Shown one piece after another: positions 22,981 to 30,544 of a stretch of 32,273 nt of DNA. The first letter of the stretch is position 1. Each line of letters begins with the position of its first letter. The translations under genes and the position numbers were made by a program. The notes below the pieces were generated by a model, which searched no databases, was not told the origin of the DNA, and worked only from the letters and a program-made list of their open reading frames with translations. Origin of the DNA: an uncultured Bacteroidota bacterium (GTDB lineage: Bacteria > Bacteroidota > Bacteroidia > Bacteroidales > P3); contig UQXW01000024.1 of assembly GCA_900545215.1 (NCBI GenBank), positions 1-32,273 on the forward strand. Direction: 5' to 3'.

Positions 22981-25927
22981 ATCTTTGTTTTATATTCATG
23001 GCAACCCTTCCGCGAGTATTTGCGGAAGGGTTTTGCTATTGTTCTTTTTGCTTTTTTCTCACGCCGTTCATGCTCAATACAGCGTAAGTGCGAATGATGA
23101 TAATGCCATAAAGTGGCGGCAAATCCAAACGAAGAGTTTCCGTTTGGTTTATCCGGATTTTTATGAGGCCGATGCACAAAAGTTGGCACGGGTTCTCGAT
23201 ACGGTGAGTCTGCACATTGGCAACAGCCTCGGCACGACGGCTCCGCGCATTCCTGTATTGATACATACCAACGGCAGCAAATCGAACGGTCTTTTGGTGT
23301 GGGCTCCCAAGAGAATGGAGTTCTGGACAACTCCTCCGCCGGATCATTACGCTTATCCGTGGTCATGGCAGTTGGCTTTGCACGAATACCGTCACGCCTG
23401 CCAGATGCAGGCTTTGAACAAGGGCATAACCAAGTGTCTGAACGCCGTCTTTGGGGAACATATACTCGGAGCGGTTTCCGGATTGCTCGTTCCTTTGTGG
23501 TTCATGGAGGGAGATGCCGTCGTGGCAGAAACAGCCATGTCGCCAACAGGCAGAGGGCATACTCCGGAATACAAAATGCTTTTCAAGGCTCAACTCTTGG
23601 AAAAAGGTGCATACAAGTTCGACAAAGCCAAACTCGGCTCCCGCAGGGATTATATCCCCAATCAATATGTTTTCGGTTACTATATGACTGCATTCTCTCG
23701 CAGTATCTATGGCAGAGATGTCTTTGCCGATGTAATGGAAAGTACGGCGAAGCATTGGTGGAGGGGAGCATGGTTCTCCAAAGCGGGCAAGCGTCCCTAT
23801 TCGGACAGCCGTGTATATGAACAAATGGCGGATTCGCTTCTGAGGGTATGGGAAACCGAGAGGAAGCAATGGCTGGAAAAAGAAAACAAGTCCGCAATCG
23901 AGGAAATCGAAATCCGCAAAAGGCATTACACCAATTACAAGAACCCAATACAGATAGGGCAGGACAGCATAATAGCACTGCAATCGAGCAGCTTCGGACT
24001 TCAAACCCTTGTTCTTATCACAAAAGGCAAGGTTCACAAACTGCGTTCCCTTCCGTATTTGAAGCACTCCTACTTCGACTATAAGGACGGAAAAGTTTTG
24101 TATTCTCAGGAATCGGCAAACCAACGTTGGGGACAGCAGAACAATGCCGACATAATAGAGTATGATTTCAGGAAGAAAAAATACAGGCTCGTAACCTCGG
24201 ACGCCATCTTCTTCAATCCGGTTTACAATCCAGTCGATAAAAATATCATAGCCGCAATAGAAACCGACCGAAAGGACAATCAAAGCCTTGTCATTCTCAG
24301 CCCCGGCAACAAATTCCTCTACACCAAGAACGTCCTTCAAAAGAACAAACACCAATACATAGCCTCCATAGGAAAGGAAAACGATGTGGCATTCTCCTTT
24401 CCCTGTTGGAGTGAAGACGGAAAGGCATTATACGTCATAGAAACCTCCGTTTATGGCAAGCGCATAGCGAAATATGACATAGCAACGGGAGTGAGAAGCT
24501 TCCTCACGGCATCTTCGTACGACGATATAAGCCGTTTGCAAATCCGAAACGGCAGGTTGTACTTCATAAAGGACGTGAAAGGGAAATATGAACTCGTAAG
24601 CATGAGCCTCGAAAGCGGAGCATGCACCGTGGAGTCCGATACCGAATACGGAATAAGCAGTTACTGTATAACCGAAACGCCCTTTCATGACGACGAAACG
24701 GGCAATCATTCCGATGAAACTGTGAAAGAACGTAACGGAAACGTCGATTTGATACTCTCTGCCTATAATTCCGACGGTTTTCGTCTGGTCAGGAGCAAGG
24801 CAATGGCTCTGCCCGTGGATTTGAACGAGCCGAATCCCGAGCCTCTTTTCGTTTCCTATTTGAGAAAGGAAGAAGGTTTCATCTTGGACGCTTCATTCAT
24901 GAACGATACAACGGTGGCTTACGAAAGCAAACCTTATTCGAAACCGGCTCATCTCTTCAACTTCCATTCTTGGGCACCGTTCTTCATGAACGTCACCAAA
25001 CAGGATTTGGGCATAGGCGTCAGTTTCTTCTCCCAAAACCTGCTTTCGACCTCCGTTCTGCAATTCGGCTACAAATACAATCCCCAAGACATAAAACACG
25101 AGTTGTATCTGACGTACAATTACAGCGGATTCTATCCCATATTCGACGTGGAAACAAACTACAAAATGCGTTCCATGCTCCTTTCGAGCGATACCACCGA
25201 CCTGTACGCTCAATGGAACGAATGGATGAGCGGCTTGAACATGACGTTGCCTTATACATGGAACACCCAACGCACGGTGAATAAAGTAAGCCTTGTCGCC
25301 AACTACTCCTTCCGCAAGCTCGTACCTCGCAAACTGATAAATCCGCATGAGGAATTCCGAATACTCGATTTGTTCAACACCTTCGGTCTCGGCTTTCGTT
25401 TGAGCATGCTTTCCGCACAGGCATACAACGACATCGTACCCTCATGGGGCGAGGTCATAAAGCTGAATTACAAGACAACACTCACTTCCAACCCTGCCGA
25501 ATACTTCTCGTTCAGCTCCACAACCTATGTACCGTTCATCTTTAAGAACCAAAGCCTGCAATTCACCTTCAATTACCAGAAGAACGCCCCCGAAACATAT
25601 TACTTTCCCAACGAAATAGCTTTCACCAAAGGCGTTTACAACCAATACCCGGCCGAATACCACGGCATATCGCTCACGTTGCACACCCCTATATGCTATC
25701 CCGACCTATGCCTCGGAGCAATACTCTACTGCAAACGCATAACCGCCGCTCCATTCTACGAACAAGGCTTCTTCGACAAAGAAAAAAGACGCTCCATAGG
25801 CAGCGACATAAGCCTCAACATGCACCTTTTCAGAATACAAACAGCAGTGGAGATGGGATTCCGCCTCGGCTACCTCCCCGAAACGAAAGAAACCTTCTTC
25901 AATATACTCTTCTCCTTGGACTTGTAA
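22964..25927 (+). CDS. Large secreted HEXXH protein with TolB-like repeats and C-terminal barrel
   Basis: 987 codons from the only upstream ATG. A hydrophobic signal peptide core (about residues 21-37, VLLLFFLLFSHAVHA) ends in AHA-Q. A gluzincin-like site follows: H140-E141-Y-R-H144 in ALHEYRHACQMQ, then WFMEGDAVVAE with E182 as probable third zinc ligand, as in the peptidase-MA clan. Residues about 330-690 contain repeated propeller-like blades (DGKVLYSQES, NKNIIAAIETD, DGKALYVIET, NGRLYFIKD). The last 250 residues alternate aromatic strands (YLTYNYSGFYPIFDVETNY, ending FNILFSLDL) like an outer-membrane barrel. Similar proteins in Bacteroidota are often labelled TolB-like. The start is doubtful because a terminator hairpin covers codons 14-24. 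Function unknown; an outer-membrane-anchored protease is inference. Confidence 0.8.
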   Translation: MFQRSKSLFYIHGNPSASICGRVLLLFFLLFSHAVHAQYSVSANDDNAIKWRQIQTKSFRLVYPDFYEADAQKLARVLDTVSLHIGNSLGTTAPRIPVLIHTNGSKSNGLLVWAPKRMEFWTTPPPDHYAYPWSWQLALHEYRHACQMQALNKGITKCLNAVFGEHILGAVSGLLVPLWFMEGDAVVAETAMSPTGRGHTPEYKMLFKAQLLEKGAYKFDKAKLGSRRDYIPNQYVFGYYMTAFSRSIYGRDVFADVMESTAKHWWRGAWFSKAGKRPYSDSRVYEQMADSLLRVWETERKQWLEKENKSAIEEIEIRKRHYTNYKNPIQIGQDSIIALQSSSFGLQTLVLITKGKVHKLRSLPYLKHSYFDYKDGKVLYSQESANQRWGQQNNADIIEYDFRKKKYRLVTSDAIFFNPVYNPVDKNIIAAIETDRKDNQSLVILSPGNKFLYTKNVLQKNKHQYIASIGKENDVAFSFPCWSEDGKALYVIETSVYGKRIAKYDIATGVRSFLTASSYDDISRLQIRNGRLYFIKDVKGKYELVSMSLESGACTVESDTEYGISSYCITETPFHDDETGNHSDETVKERNGNVDLILSAYNSDGFRLVRSKAMALPVDLNEPNPEPLFVSYLRKEEGFILDASFMNDTTVAYESKPYSKPAHLFNFHSWAPFFMNVTKQDLGIGVSFFSQNLLSTSVLQFGYKYNPQDIKHELYLTYNYSGFYPIFDVETNYKMRSMLLSSDTTDLYAQWNEWMSGLNMTLPYTWNTQRTVNKVSLVANYSFRKLVPRKLINPHEEFRILDLFNTFGLGFRLSMLSAQAYNDIVPSWGEVIKLNYKTTLTSNPAEYFSFSSTTYVPFIFKNQSLQFTFNYQKNAPETYYFPNEIAFTKGVYNQYPAEYHGISLTLHTPICYPDLCLGAILYCKRITAAPFYEQGFFDKEKRRSIGSDISLNMHLFRIQTAVEMGFRLGYLPETKETFFNILFSLDL
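23003..23035 (+). terminator. Terminator hairpin after pepD, inside the next gene's signal sequence
   Basis: An 11-bp perfect stem: 23003-23013 (AACCCTTCCGC) with 23022-23032, 8-nt loop, followed by TTTTG. As drawn, the following gene's reading frame runs straight through it. Confidence 0.7.
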
Positions 25928-26308
25928 ACCATGAAAATAATTGCATCGGTGTAAGTTTGATTCCGTACTTTCTAATGTAGCTTCTCTTTCTCATAGAGTA
26001 AGAATGCAGTCCGTTACCTGAAAGATTGTAGTCTTTTTGAGAGATAAGAAATAGTACTTCCTGATAGCGAAAAGTGTTTTTTTAACTTGGAATTACAGGG
26101 TGTTTGTTGTATATTTACAATGTCGTAAATTGAAAATAGATATGACACAAATTGAATACATAGGATTATACTCTTTATGGGTCTGAAAGGCGGGACTGTT
26201 TGTTACATTGTCCTGCCGCATGAACCCGGAAAATAGAATTTTAATTAGTATTTACGTCTGATAGCAGACATCAAAACAGATAAGAATATCAATAAAAAGA
26301 TTGCGGTT
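25928..26308. other. AT-rich intergenic region before the small lipoprotein
   Basis: No family-like ORF is seen. An 8-bp stem with one G-T pair (GGCGGGAC 26189-26196 / GTCCTGCC 26210-26217) lies about 90 nt before the lipoprotein. No convincing terminator for the preceding gene and no consensus promoter were found. Confidence 0.5.
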
Positions 26309-26731
26309 TTGCTTACAGTTTCAATAGCAATGTCTTTTGTATTTACCTCGTGTGAGGAGAATGAAGATGAAAAGTTTAACACTCCTGTTGCTTCAAGTCA
26401 ACAAGTTGCTTCGGGAATAACTCTTGATCTATATTCGGCAATTCCTAATTACAATGAAATACTTCTGTACAACCATATCTGTCATCTGCAGAAGTATCCA
26501 CGAGGATTGGTTTTCTATTATGACGAAGAAGGTCATTTGGTAGCCAAAGAAAATTCTTTTATGACCAAGAAAGACAAGAAGCCTGATTTTGAAACACCGG
26601 ATAAAGAGTTGTACTATGAATGGGTTGATAAAAAGGTTAAGAAAGGGTACACTGTAACTACTGTATATGATGAAAAAAACAAGACTTATTGCGGTTGGTT
26701 ATCTGTGAAACCCGCCGAGGTTAAACCATAA
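26309..26731 (+). CDS. Small lipoprotein with no normal start codon
   Basis: About 140 residues; the start is uncertain. From TTG at 26309 the protein begins MLTVSIAMSFVFTSCEENED; a lipobox (VFTSC) is plain, but the positively charged part of the signal peptide (KNINKK, codons 26282-26299) lies upstream of that start, and no ATG, GTG or TTG precedes it in frame down to the stop at 26246. The mature part is acidic then mixed (LYSAIPNYNEILLYNHICHL, YYEWVDKKVKKGYTVTTVYDEKN). Either an unusual start codon is used or the start was lost, giving a pseudogene. It is convergent with the fic remnant; a bidirectional hairpin separates them. No family recognised. Confidence 0.55.
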   Translation: MLTVSIAMSFVFTSCEENEDEKFNTPVASSQQVASGITLDLYSAIPNYNEILLYNHICHLQKYPRGLVFYYDEEGHLVAKENSFMTKKDKKPDFETPDKELYYEWVDKKVKKGYTVTTVYDEKNKTYCGWLSVKPAEVKP

Positions 26732-26779
26732 GACAACCAATCGTGGTATTGCTTTTGTTTGAGCAGCCGGAATAATTGT

Positions 26780-26822
26780 GGCACTTGCTTCAAATGTCGA
26801 AATATTGAAGCAAGTGCCTTTT
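26780..26822. terminator. Bidirectional 14-bp hairpin between convergent genes
   Basis: GGCACTTGCTTCAA (26780-26793) pairs perfectly with 26805-26818 around 11 nt; TTTT follows on the plus strand. The stop codon of the minus-strand fic gene (26790-26792) lies in the stem. Confidence 0.75.
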
Positions 26823-27703
26823 GTATTCTTTCTCCATAACCCGCCGGCGACCGCCTTTTGCTCCGCCTTCTCGTTTGATGACACCTTCAGTTCGCAGTTG
26901 TTTGATGATTTTCTTTACCCCGCTTTCGGATAATCCGACAATCTCTTGCAATTCTCGAATGGTTACAGCAGGGTTTTCCCGCATGGCTGCCAAGATTTTT
27001 TGGTTACTTTTCAGATTACTTTTTTTGTTACTTACCAGATACTCATGCAAAGCCTGTTTCAAGCATGAGAGCATAAAAACTATGAATGATGTGGAAGAAC
27101 CTTCGTTATCGCTTTTTTTAATCGTATCATGGTACCCTTGCTGATGTTCTTTCACTATGGTCTCAACCGGAATCCAAGCAAAGATAGGATTCCATTGCAT
27201 CAACAAAAGTGTCTGCCACATACGTCCAATTCGTCCGTTTCCGTCGGCAAATGCATGTATGAATTCAAATTCATAATGAAAGACACAAAATTTTACCAAG
27301 GGATGTGTCTTTGAAGTCTTACTCCAAGCAATCAATTCCGACATCAAAAAAGGCACTCTGTCTGCCGGTGGTGCAAGATGTACAAGTCTTTTTTTTCAAA
27401 CACACCGACACTCCCTCTGCGATAGCAGCCGTTTTCCTTAACAAGTCCGTTCATCATCGATTTGTGAGCTTTCAGCAAGTCTTCCAATATATCGGTTACC
27501 TGTTCAACGGACAAAGAATTATTTTCAATGGCAAGAGACGATTGTATTGTTCTTATTCGGTTGGTTTTACGAAGTTGAAAGCTCGGTAATGCTTTGATGG
27601 TGGCACTTAGATGTCCCACGATTTCGGAAACCTCTGCCGCAAGGGATAGTATTTCTTCTGTTACCTCAAACGGTGGTATGTATGAATTTGCTTCTTTTTC
27701 CAT
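26790..27703 (-). pseudogene. Frameshifted fic gene (class II Fic AMP-transferase)
   Basis: Two frames together encode a class II Fic protein. The first (27703-27344) holds the inhibitory-helix motif SSLAIENN, then VTDILE runs directly into DLLKAHKSMM. The second (27356-26790) holds the catalytic motif HAFADGNGRIGR and a C-terminal winged-helix region (AVTIRELQEIVGLSESGVKKIIKQL). The shift falls at an A8 tract (27396-27389, minus strand). One extra A would give GVFEKKRLVHLAPPADRVPF, the expected family sequence, and an uninterrupted protein of about 304 residues. In addition about 35-40 residues normally found between the VTDIL and DLLKAH blocks seem to be missing, so the fold is probably broken even if the frame were restored. 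A -7 box TATATTTG precedes the start. Confidence 0.8.
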
Positions 27704-27717
27704 AGCAGTCAGGATTG

Positions 27718-27725
27718 CAAATATA
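27718..27725 (-). promoter_or_regulatory. -7 box before the fic pseudogene
   Basis: Reads TATATTTG on the minus strand, 15 nt before the ATG; no well-spaced -33 box. Confidence 0.35.
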
Positions 27726-27854
27726 CAATTTTTTGAGCAAATGACCTTTGCCTGTTACTCGAACGAATGCTTCGCAGCCGGAACAATGCAGGCGATCAAC
27801 TTTTGATTTGGTTGACCGCCTGCGACTTGGTTGTTTAAGGATTAAGGAAGAGTA

Positions 27855-28262
27855 TTAACTCTGCAAACCTTTGATTTCCACGTTTGCGAGCTTGGTGTGC
27901 GAATTGTCCATCGCCTTTCTGACTTCAACGTTTTGGCGATAACGTATGCACTTTCGGGTGATGGTCTCGGAAGTTACATCATCTACAGAATCCACCGCTT
28001 TGGCAGAGATTGACGGATAGAAAATACCCAACTCTTTCAACTGCACACTTTCCCCGTTCTTGGCATGCTTGACGATGTGGTATTGCAGTTGTTCGACCAC
28101 CAATTTTACCTCACCGCGTGCAAGGGTCGTGCTTTCTGTGATTTCATCGCAAAGGTCTTTCTCATCTATCGTTTGACCTCTCTTGATACGGGCTTGGAAC
28201 TTTTCGCCCGGATTTCTTCCGACTGTGATTGTCCTTTTGACTTTTACATACTCGATAGCCAT
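27855..28262 (-). CDS. HU-like DNA-binding protein, Bacteroidota type
   Basis: 135 residues from the ATG at 28262 (MAIEYVKVKRTITVGRNPGEKFQARIKR); the open frame extends far upstream, but that part contains the promoter and is not protein-like. The central RGQTIDEKDLCDEITESTTLARGEVKLVVEQLQYHIVKHAKNGESVQLKELGIFYPSI matches the HU/IHF helical base and beta region in the long HU-related family common in Bacteroidota. It probably binds DNA as a dimer. Copies of this family are often found beside mobile DNA in this phylum; here it sits between a fic remnant and an intact fic gene. Confidence 0.85.
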   Translation of the reverse strand: MAIEYVKVKRTITVGRNPGEKFQARIKRGQTIDEKDLCDEITESTTLARGEVKLVVEQLQYHIVKHAKNGESVQLKELGIFYPSISAKAVDSVDDVTSETITRKCIRYRQNVEVRKAMDNSHTKLANVEIKGLQS

Positions 28263-28346
28263 AGTACAAAATGTTTTTTTAATTGATACTGATTTTACTT
28301 CACATGAAAACCTTTGAAAGTTGCAACCGTTCTTTGTTTTCGATTG

Positions 28347-28379
28347 CAAAGATACAGCGACAATCATACTGTCTCCAAA
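28347..28379 (-). promoter_or_regulatory. Promoter of the HU-like gene
   Basis: On the minus strand TTTG (28379-28376), a 21-nt spacer and TATCTTTG (28354-28347); the leader is about 80 nt. Confidence 0.6.
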
Positions 28380-28554
28380 TGCGTGAATAAAGTTGAACGA
28401 ACTTGGATAAAGTTGGCAAAACTTGATGGAAAGTTGAAATAAGAAAAGAAGCAAAAGAATGCGAAGAAACATTACTGCCGGTGAAGAATCACCTTCATGA
28501 ACAATCGACAGAGGGAAAAGTCGGCTACCAAACTCCTCTTGAATACTTTTTCGC

Positions 28555-28562
28555 TAACTTTG
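28555..28562 (+). promoter_or_regulatory. -7 box of the intact fic gene
   Basis: TAACTTTG, matching TAnnTTTG, 54 nt before the ATG; no TTTG at the right distance upstream. Confidence 0.4.
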
Positions 28563-28615
28563 CAGTCGAAACAAATGCTCTAACCGATAAGGTGCATTTT
28601 TGAGAGGAATCCGGC

Positions 28616-29743
28616 ATGGTAAACTTCGACGAATACATCCGACAAGCCGAATCGTCAAAGCGTGAAAAAGGTTATGCGTGGCAAACGGCAATAGGACTTC
28701 AAGCGGTAGATGGCTTGAAGCCCTCCGAATATCTTATTGAAACTGCTCGTAAGCATATTGAGGGAGACATAACCATTGATGAAGTACAGCAACTTATCAA
28801 GAGCTACTACGATTCAAAAGATATTCGTACTGAAAAGGATAACAAAACAGAGGAAGCGGATAAAGTTTCCGCCAATATAACCAAGTTGTTGAATGAGCGT
28901 TCGTTTGCTTTTACTGTGGCAGGATTGACTGCCATTCATCGAAGGATATTTAATGGCGTATTCAAGTTTGCCGGACAAATCAGAGATTACAATATCACTA
29001 AAAAAGAATGGGTGCTTCGTGGTGATACAGTGTTATACGTATCTGCTCCCGACATTCGCAGAGCTATAGAATATGACCTTGAACAAGAAAAGGCATTTGA
29101 TTATACAGGATTGGATATAAATCAAATGGTTAGTCATATCACCAAATTCGTATCCGGATTGTGGCAGATTCATCCCTTTGGAGAAGGCAATACCCGAACA
29201 ACGGCAGTGTTTACCATTCAATATTTACGTTCGATGGGATTCAATGTTGAGAACGACCTTTTTGCCAATCATTCTTGGTATTTCCGTAATGCATTGGTTA
29301 GAGCCAACTATCAAAACATACAAAAGGGTATCAAAAGAGAGAGTGTTTATTTGGAACAATTCTTTCGCAATCTATTGATTGGAGAAAAGAATGAACTGAA
29401 AAATCGCTTTATGGTAATCGATGTACCCGAAAACATGACAGCCTTCACCCCGACAAGTACCCCGACAAGTACCCCGACAAGTTCGGAGTATCCATTGCAG
29501 ATAGATAATGAGAATATCATCCGCTTGATAAAGACTATTGCGAACAATAGATTATCAGTCAAAGAGATGATGGTTTCCGTAGGATTAAAGAACCGTGAGA
29601 ATTTTATGGAATACTCACTCAATCCTGCCATAAAAGAGGGATTTGTTTCTATGCTTTACCCCGACAAGCCTCACCATCCTCGTCAGAAGTACTTTTTGAC
29701 GATTAAAGGATTATCTGTGTATAACTCCAACAACATTAAATGA
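28616..29743 (+). CDS. Fic family protein with N-terminal antitoxin-like segment
   Basis: 375 residues. The N terminus WQTAIGLQAVDGLKPSEYLIETARKHIEGDITIDEVQQLI (22-61) resembles the VbhA-type antitoxin domain fused to many Fic proteins, with V-D-G in place of the usual inhibitory E-G. The Fic core starts near residue 95 (RSFAFTVAGLTAIHRRIFNGVFKFAGQIRDYNI), and the catalytic motif is H186-P-F-G-E-G-N-T-R-T-T, so the histidine and phosphate-binding loop are intact while the final arginine of the GNGRxxR form is replaced. A proline/threonine linker (about 278-289), encoded by three exact 12-bp repeats, joins a C-terminal winged-helix-like region (LSVKEMMVSVGLKNRENF). It is likely an AMP- or nucleotide-transferase acting on a host-cell protein of the bacterium itself; target unknown. 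Confidence 0.88.
   Translation: MVNFDEYIRQAESSKREKGYAWQTAIGLQAVDGLKPSEYLIETARKHIEGDITIDEVQQLIKSYYDSKDIRTEKDNKTEEADKVSANITKLLNERSFAFTVAGLTAIHRRIFNGVFKFAGQIRDYNITKKEWVLRGDTVLYVSAPDIRRAIEYDLEQEKAFDYTGLDINQMVSHITKFVSGLWQIHPFGEGNTRTTAVFTIQYLRSMGFNVENDLFANHSWYFRNALVRANYQNIQKGIKRESVYLEQFFRNLLIGEKNELKNRFMVIDVPENMTAFTPTSTPTSTPTSSEYPLQIDNENIIRLIKTIANNRLSVKEMMVSVGLKNRENFMEYSLNPAIKEGFVSMLYPDKPHHPRQKYFLTIKGLSVYNSNNIK
29447..29482 (+). repeat. Three tandem 12-bp repeats in the Fic linker
   Basis: Three exact copies of ACCCCGACAAGT, in frame, giving a TPTSTPTSTPTS linker. A change of one unit would alter linker length by four residues without a frameshift. Confidence 0.9.
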
Positions 29744-30008
29744 TGATAGACGAGAACAACATATCCCTTATTCGCTCAAAACCGGGTTTCGGCTTTTTCA
29801 GGATTGGTATTTTCAGGGACTTTTCTCTTTACATTCTTTATCATTTCGCTTTGCTTGCAATCATTCCGAATTAACGATTTTCAATTTCTTTAACTTCATA
29901 GCTCACGAATTTTCCGCCGAGAGTTTCCGCATGGAAATTTTCCGAGTATTTGAGGGTTTAGCAATAAGCTGTCTTACAACTAATTATAAATATATCAAAG
30001 ACCGATCG

Positions 30009-30266
30009 GAAAAAGACGGCGTTTTTACGGTCGGAAAGTGTTTTGAAGTGATTTTCTGCCAAAACAGCGTCTTTCGAAAAAGACGGCGTTTTTACGGTCG
30101 GAAAACGCCGTCTTTTTTCAAGAAAACGAAGAGTTAGCAATGCTAAAACGAAGTTTTTCGAGTCAAAAGACTTCGTTTTCTTGCGAAAAAACGCTGTCTT
30201 TTTTCCATTGAATTTGGTTTTGCCTCTCGAAAGACGCTGTTTTGGCAGAAAATCACTTCAAAACAC
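30009..30266. repeat. Nested palindrome: 29-bp direct repeats and 40-bp inverted repeat
   Basis: Direct repeat: 30009-30037 equals 30076-30104 (29 of 29; starts GAAAAAGACGGCG). Inverted repeat: 30038-30077 is the exact reverse complement of 30227-30266 (40 of 40). Inside the arms are a 16-bp perfect stem (30077-30092 with 30102-30117) and a 13-bp stem (CAAGAAAACGAAG 30119-30131 with 30171-30183). Either strand can fold into a long branched structure. Confidence 0.9.
30077..30118 (+). terminator. Terminator-like 16-bp hairpin
   Basis: 30077-30092 pairs perfectly with 30102-30117 around a 9-nt loop and ends in TTTTTT. It could terminate the fic transcript, although it is 330 nt beyond the fic stop. 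Confidence 0.5.
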
Positions 30267-30423
30267 GGAAAATTTTCACCGAATTGCTCATTTTGCTTTC
30301 CTGCTTTGTCGTTAACGAAACGAAGATAATGAATTGCGCTTTTCATTAATTAGATAACAAAAGCGAACCCCACACCCTGTTACTTGCGATTTCTCAGATT
30401 ATGAATTTCGTTTTCACTCGTTT

Positions 30424-30467
30424 CTACTCGGAAAAACTGTTACAAATGCACAGAAATTTCGAGTAGG
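30424..30467 (+). repeat. 44-bp repeat, copy 1
   Basis: Begins CTACTCGG and ends TTTCGAGTAGG; the ends form a 7-bp inverted repeat (CTACTCG/CGAGTAG) with an inner CTGT/ACAG. Identical over all 44 bases to copy 3 at 31817. Confidence 0.92.
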
Positions 30468-30491
30468 AAGTGGTATGTGCGGGAAAAAGGA

Positions 30492-30499
30492 TACCTTTG
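30492..30499 (+). promoter_or_regulatory. -7 box directly before repeat copy 2
   Basis: TACCTTTG touches the left end of copy 2, so the predicted start of transcription falls inside the repeat and the ATPase leader would consist mainly of repeat sequence. The -33 position holds AGTG, a partial match. Confidence 0.5.
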
Positions 30500-30542
30500 T
30501 ACTCGGAAAAACTGTTACAAACGCACAAAAATTTCGAGTAGG
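30500..30542 (+). repeat. 44-bp repeat, copy 2
   Basis: Matches copies 1 and 3 over 43 bases with two substitutions (ACGCAC for ATGCAC, and CAAAAA for CAGAAA); the first base of the 44 differs. Its right end is 2 nt before the ATPase ATG. Confidence 0.9.
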
Positions 30543-30544
30543 AC

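Larger units (their letters stand above)
28263..28615. other. Divergent intergenic region between HU and fic
   Basis: Holds the HU promoter (28347-28379, minus) and a -7 box TAACTTTG (28555-28562, plus) about 54 nt before the fic ATG. Nothing else recognised. Confidence 0.5.
29744..30544. other. 800-nt gene-free, highly palindromic region
   Basis: No plausible gene. It contains the 29-bp direct repeats, 40-bp inverted repeat and nested hairpins at 30009-30266, two copies of the 44-bp repeat and a -7 box. The stretch 29744-30000 shows nothing I recognise. Confidence 0.6.

Noticed and set aside
23363..24355. 330-codon minus-strand ORF inside the HEXXH protein gene
   Set aside because: No motif, and the plus frame holds the HEXXH site and repeats.
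28263..28472. 70-codon N-terminal extension of the HU-like protein
   Set aside because: It contains the promoter boxes and unusual hydrophobic composition; the family starts at MAIEYVKVKR.
28640..28770. Separate antitoxin gene for the Fic protein
   Set aside because: The VbhA-like segment is in the same reading frame as the Fic domain with no break.
29770..29800. Possible terminator just after the intact fic gene (AAACCGGGTTT region)
   Set aside because: The stem is too short and the T tract is interrupted; not supported.
30143..30346. Small minus-strand ORF in the palindromic region, and similar ones at 29931-30140
   Set aside because: They are translations of the inverted and direct repeats, not protein-like.
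30424..30542. CRISPR-like pair of repeats (about 44-nt repeat, 32-nt spacer)
   Set aside because: Only two adjacent copies; the third is 1.3 kb away beyond a gene, repeats are longer than usual and no cas gene is present.
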